DNA from: a virus | Strand: one strand, 5' to 3' | DNA length: 36,193 bases | IMG/VR virus record: IMGVR_UViG_3300045242_000042 | Coordinates: 1-36,193 of that record | Part shown: one piece after another, positions 33,098 to 36,193 of the stretch | Position numbering within the stretch: the stretch's first letter is position 1 | Layout of the letters: each line of letters starts with the position of its first letter | Notes under the pieces: generated by a model | What the model was told of the DNA's origin: nothing | The model's input: only the letters and a program-made list of their open reading frames with translations | Database searches by the model: none | Program-made: the position numbers and the translations under genes

Positions 33098-36000
33098 TAC
33101 TGGTTCACCGCCTGCTGGCTCAGTGCCGGATCGTAGTGATTGAACATGTCATGAACAAGGAACCTGTCGTGCAGAGACTGGAACTTGGTGTTGCTCTGAA
33201 TCAGATCTGCGATGGCATCATGGAAACCTTGCAGTACATCCTGATTGCTCTTCGCATTGATGTCAGCAGAACCACCAAGCTTGTTCCTGTTGTTCAGGAT
33301 CTCCTTGGCGGAGTTGCGATATACCATGTACTGAGCCAGTCCTTGAATGTCCTGCCTCATAGGATCCCTCACAAGGGATCCTTCAGTGACAAGCTTCTCC
33401 ATGGCAAGAGCCTGCCTGTCGTCCTTGTTCTTGTCGACAGTGTTGAATGCCTTGTCGAACTGCTCATTGTACTGCTTATTCGGAGTCACACCATCAGGCA
33501 TGAAGGGACTGGTAAGCATGGCGATGAGACCCTTGCGCTGGTTGTCATACAGGTTTGCCCCCTTGTCCTGGAAATGTTGGAAGCCAGCCTGATACAGGCC
33601 AGCAGTGATGTTATTCATGTACTTCTGGAAGGTAGCCCAACCAAGGTTGACCTTTGCCTGATCCATTGAAGTCTGAGGATCAACCTTCTGTCGCTCGCCT
33701 GAAGCGAGCTGCTGAGCATAGGCAGTCTGACTGAATGCATTGTTGTTGCCATACTGACCGATGATCAGAGAGGCAAGCTCAGGATCCTCATTGGTAAGGT
33801 ATGCATACTTCTGGTCAGCCTGTACTGCTTCACGAGTGGCAGGCAATCCCTTGGCGCTCTTTGTGAGAGCGCCAGTGAAACTGAATGCAGCATCGCCATA
33901 CTTGGCCATGAATACCTGATCAGCAGTCTTGGGGTTCGCCTGCTGAAGTTCCTGGTAGCGATCCCTGAAGAACTGGTAGGGATCCTTGAAGGAGGCACTG
34001 ACAGGAAGAACAGTCTTGAACAGTGCACGAAGATCAGCGCCATTCTGGGCGCGATCCTTGACCTCTTGCCAGGTCGGCTCCTTGTCGCGCATGCCATTCT
34101 TGAACTTGTAGTCCTCGGCCTGCATGATCTGAATCATGTCCTTGCGCTGCTGATCGGGGTCACCAGTGATGACCTGATTCAGGAACTTCGGAGCCGCACC
34201 AGCGAGCTGACTCATTGGATTCTGCTGAACGGACTGAAGAATGCCAAGGTTCTTCAGTGTATCGCCAACCTTGGGATCGGCCCTTAGGGCGATCCAGTTG
34301 GCAGGAACCTGGACGAATGGACCTTCGCCAGGGTTGTACCAAGGGTCATTCTGAAGGACGAGGTTCAAGGTATTGATGGGCATATCCACAACGCTGCCGC
34401 CATCAAGACCGATGCCCTTCTGTGCCCAGGCCGGAACCTGGAACTGAATGTGCATCTGATCCTTTGGTACCAGAGTCCTGGTTCCATCGGCATTCGTTGT
34501 GTATCCATCCTGATCAACAGGATTGCCGTTCTGATCAACGGCATGTCCAGCCCTGATGGGGCTGGTGTAGATGTTGGCAGCATGGGCTACAACATCAGGA
34601 CGATCGGCGATGATCCTTCCCCACCTCTGAAAGGACTCCTGAGTTGGACCGAAGAACGGGGCAATGAAGCGTAGCTTGTATGCAAGTTTCCCTTCGAAGT
34701 CCATGTTGAACGTGAACCTCTTGACGTCCTTCAGTGCGAACTGCCTGGCCTGTTCGGTAATGGCCTGCTGCCTCATGGGGGACAGTTTGGCTATTCCCTG
34801 TTCCGCAGCATTGTTCCACAGTTCGGATACGTGCTGACGGTACAGCTGGAAGAACAGTGGATTCCTGGACAGGACTTCAGCTGGAAGCCTGTTCATCTTG
34901 TCATACCAGCCAGTCATGACCTTATCCATATTGGTCACCACGTCAGACTTGCCCATGGCATAGGCCAGTCCTTCCGACTGAACCGCTGGCCTATCCACCT
35001 GATTAACCTGCTTCATCAGTCCAGCAACAGTCTTGTCGTCAGCACCAGAGGCAATGGCCTTTCGAAGTTCCATGGCTTCTGGTGTATGAGTAGGAAGGTA
35101 TTGTTCGACGTGAGCGGCGATCCTGTCTGCATGCTCAGCATCAGACATGTTCTTCAGCGGGAACTGGGCACGATATGCCTTGCCCTGCTGAGTGCCGAAC
35201 CACTGCTCGAGCCCCTTGGCGTCAGCACCCTTGACAACTCGCATGGCCGCTGGATCATTGGCGATCTGATACTGAACATCCTTCAGCCAAGACTGAAGAT
35301 GATTCGGATCGCTGTTCTCGATCACCTGCCAGTTTCCTGATCTGTAGTGGTTCCAGGTGTCGGAAGCGGTTCCACCCATGATGGAGTCGATGGTTCGACG
35401 GTCAGAGTTCATGTCCTTGAACATGGCACCACGCGTCCCCTCAAAGGGACGCGCATAGGCAGTGCCATCAGGCATGATCTGATAGTTGTCACCAAGAGCA
35501 TTCTTGGTTTGACCGAGAACATTCCTGCGATTCTTCAGATCCTCAAGAACCTTCTCGTTGTCGGTAAGTCGCTGCGTATAGTTCTTCACGGCATTGACTT
35601 GCATGGAGCCGAGGACCTTGCCACTGGGAGTCTGCTCGATTCCCCCGGCCAGTCCACTTGTGAGCTTGTCGATCCTGTCCTGATAGAACTGACTGCGGCT
35701 GGTCAGATCGGAGATACCGGACTCGAGACTTGCCGCCTGCTGTTCGAAGCCGGTTGGATCGCCCATGATGTGGTTCATCTTTCGAACCATCATGTTCCTG
35801 CCGCCGACAAGGGTTCGCTCGGCGAAAAGGTTCCATGCACCAAGCCTGGCAGCCTGGCCCATGAAGTCATCAGCGATAGCGCGAGGGCCATAACCAAGCC
35901 TCAGGAGGACATTGAACTTCCAGAGCCTGCCCATCAGGTCAAGAGATTCCTTGCCCATCTGAGCGGCATTGTAGGTCTTTGCTCCCATGGTCTTGGGCAG

Positions 36001-36193
36001 TGCCTCGAGCGCTGCATTCTGTGCCTCGGTAGCAGCGCCAGCAGTGAGAGGACCTGGAACACCGGCACGCATGCGAATGGATTCCTCATTGAAGAGCTTC
36101 TTGAATCCACCAGCAGTGTACTTCAGGACGTTGTTCAGGTGTTCGTAGTCGGTCATGATGTGCGTATTCTCGAGCTGAGTACTGAGAATCGGA
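33097..36193 (-). CDS. Giant internal virion-like protein, 5' end outside window
   Basis: The frame stays open from the ATG at 36156 to the window edge (codons reading ...STQLENTHI before it), and that ATG lacks a ribosome-binding site, so the N-terminus lies outside. At least 1,031 residues: helical throughout, with DFEGKLAYKLRFIAPFFGPT, TLNLVLQNDPWYNPGEGPFV, and a long helical C-terminus. Size and neighbours fit an internal head or DNA-ejection protein of a short-tailed phage; no enzyme motif seen. Hairpins at 33361, 33852, 34547 and 35432. Confidence 0.7.
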   Translation of the reverse strand, partial: PILSTQLENTHIMTDYEHLNNVLKYTAGGFKKLFNEESIRMRAGVPGPLTAGAATEAQNAALEALPKTMGAKTYNAAQMGKESLDLMGRLWKFNVLLRLGYGPRAIADDFMGQAARLGAWNLFAERTLVGGRNMMVRKMNHIMGDPTGFEQQAASLESGISDLTSRSQFYQDRIDKLTSGLAGGIEQTPSGKVLGSMQVNAVKNYTQRLTDNEKVLEDLKNRRNVLGQTKNALGDNYQIMPDGTAYARPFEGTRGAMFKDMNSDRRTIDSIMGGTASDTWNHYRSGNWQVIENSDPNHLQSWLKDVQYQIANDPAAMRVVKGADAKGLEQWFGTQQGKAYRAQFPLKNMSDAEHADRIAAHVEQYLPTHTPEAMELRKAIASGADDKTVAGLMKQVNQVDRPAVQSEGLAYAMGKSDVVTNMDKVMTGWYDKMNRLPAEVLSRNPLFFQLYRQHVSELWNNAAEQGIAKLSPMRQQAITEQARQFALKDVKRFTFNMDFEGKLAYKLRFIAPFFGPTQESFQRWGRIIADRPDVVAHAANIYTSPIRAGHAVDQNGNPVDQDGYTTNADGTRTLVPKDQMHIQFQVPAWAQKGIGLDGGSVVDMPINTLNLVLQNDPWYNPGEGPFVQVPANWIALRADPKVGDTLKNLGILQSVQQNPMSQLAGAAPKFLNQVITGDPDQQRKDMIQIMQAEDYKFKNGMRDKEPTWQEVKDRAQNGADLRALFKTVLPVSASFKDPYQFFRDRYQELQQANPKTADQVFMAKYGDAAFSFTGALTKSAKGLPATREAVQADQKYAYLTNEDPELASLIIGQYGNNNAFSQTAYAQQLASGERQKVDPQTSMDQAKVNLGWATFQKYMNNITAGLYQAGFQHFQDKGANLYDNQRKGLIAMLTSPFMPDGVTPNKQYNEQFDKAFNTVDKNKDDRQALAMEKLVTEGSLVRDPMRQDIQGLAQYMVYRNSAKEILNNRNKLGGSADINAKSNQDVLQGFHDAIADLIQSNTKFQSLHDRFLVHDMFNHYDPALSQQAVNQ
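33852..33874 (-). repeat. Intragenic hairpin
   Basis: Perfect 9-bp stem TGGCGCTCT/AGAGCGCCA; loop CACAA in the mRNA sense. Confidence 0.85.

Noticed and set aside
41-35453. Treating all hairpins as Rho-independent terminators
   Set aside because: Most lie within open reading frames and lack U-runs; only those at 5974, 18426, 26544 and possibly 8860, 11942 and 15560 fit termination.
41-35453. Hairpins as copies of one mobile palindromic element
   Set aside because: Arm sequences differ at almost every locus; only pairing and loop style are shared, and reading frames are not disturbed.

Overview
This window is part of a double-stranded DNA phage that almost certainly infects an actinobacterium, most likely a Streptomyces-like host. 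Evidence: it encodes a WhiB-family regulator (a family confined to actinobacteria and their phages), an r1t-type holin, an N4-gp56-type major capsid protein, many tiny tightly overlapping genes with 1-4 nt junctions (ATGA, GTGA, TAATG), frequent GTG/TTG starts, and three phage tRNAs. No integrase, immunity repressor, terminase, portal, DNA polymerase or tape-measure gene is recognisable here, so the window is incomplete and a lytic lifestyle is only an inference. The large internal-virion-like proteins, the N4-gp56-type capsid and the lack of a tape measure suggest a short-tailed virion, without proving it.

Layout. (1) 1-5971, plus strand: small accessory genes. Several are preceded by a repeated leader (GC-rich hairpin, often a second small hairpin, then a near-identical GGAGAGAAT ribosome-binding sequence). 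It ends with a lipoprotein followed by a run of mini membrane proteins and a terminator. (2) 5976-7865, minus strand: an island with a metallophosphoesterase, two Cys-rich mini proteins and a sigma-70-region-4-like protein, driven by an apparently leaderless promoter. (3) 7905-8589, plus: four small genes. (4) 8590-8919: the main non-coding control region, with a consensus-like promoter and three hairpins. (5) 8920-18425, plus: WhiB, a Cas4/RecB-like exonuclease, possible ssDNA-binding proteins, HNH nuclease, RecA-fold helicase-like ATPase, PD-(D/E)XK resolvase-like nuclease, split primase (zinc domain and Toprim domain in different frames), RNA ligase, and many small zinc-ribbon and membrane proteins. 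It closes at a 38-nt bidirectional terminator palindrome. (6) 18474-36193, minus: the virion and lysis module. In transcription order it holds the 3' part of a giant internal virion-like protein (cut by the window edge), further structural proteins including an NlpC/P60 peptidase and its paralogue, an HNH nuclease, tRNA-Met/Pro/Phe, a scaffold-like protein, the major capsid protein, connector and surface proteins, tail proteins, a coiled-coil membrane protein, a peptidoglycan-binding domain protein, the holin and a final beta-rich protein. A second endonuclease VII-type HNH gene lies antisense inside this block.

The strongest unexplained signal is structural. More than 50 perfect inverted repeats (8-13 bp stems, short loops) are scattered through the window, and about 37 of them lie inside coding sequence. 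Stem sequences all differ, but most close with a C-G pair, and loops in the mRNA sense recur as TTCAG, TTTCG(G) or TCTAA(A)G on both strands. This looks like an RNA-level feature of the genome rather than ordinary terminators.
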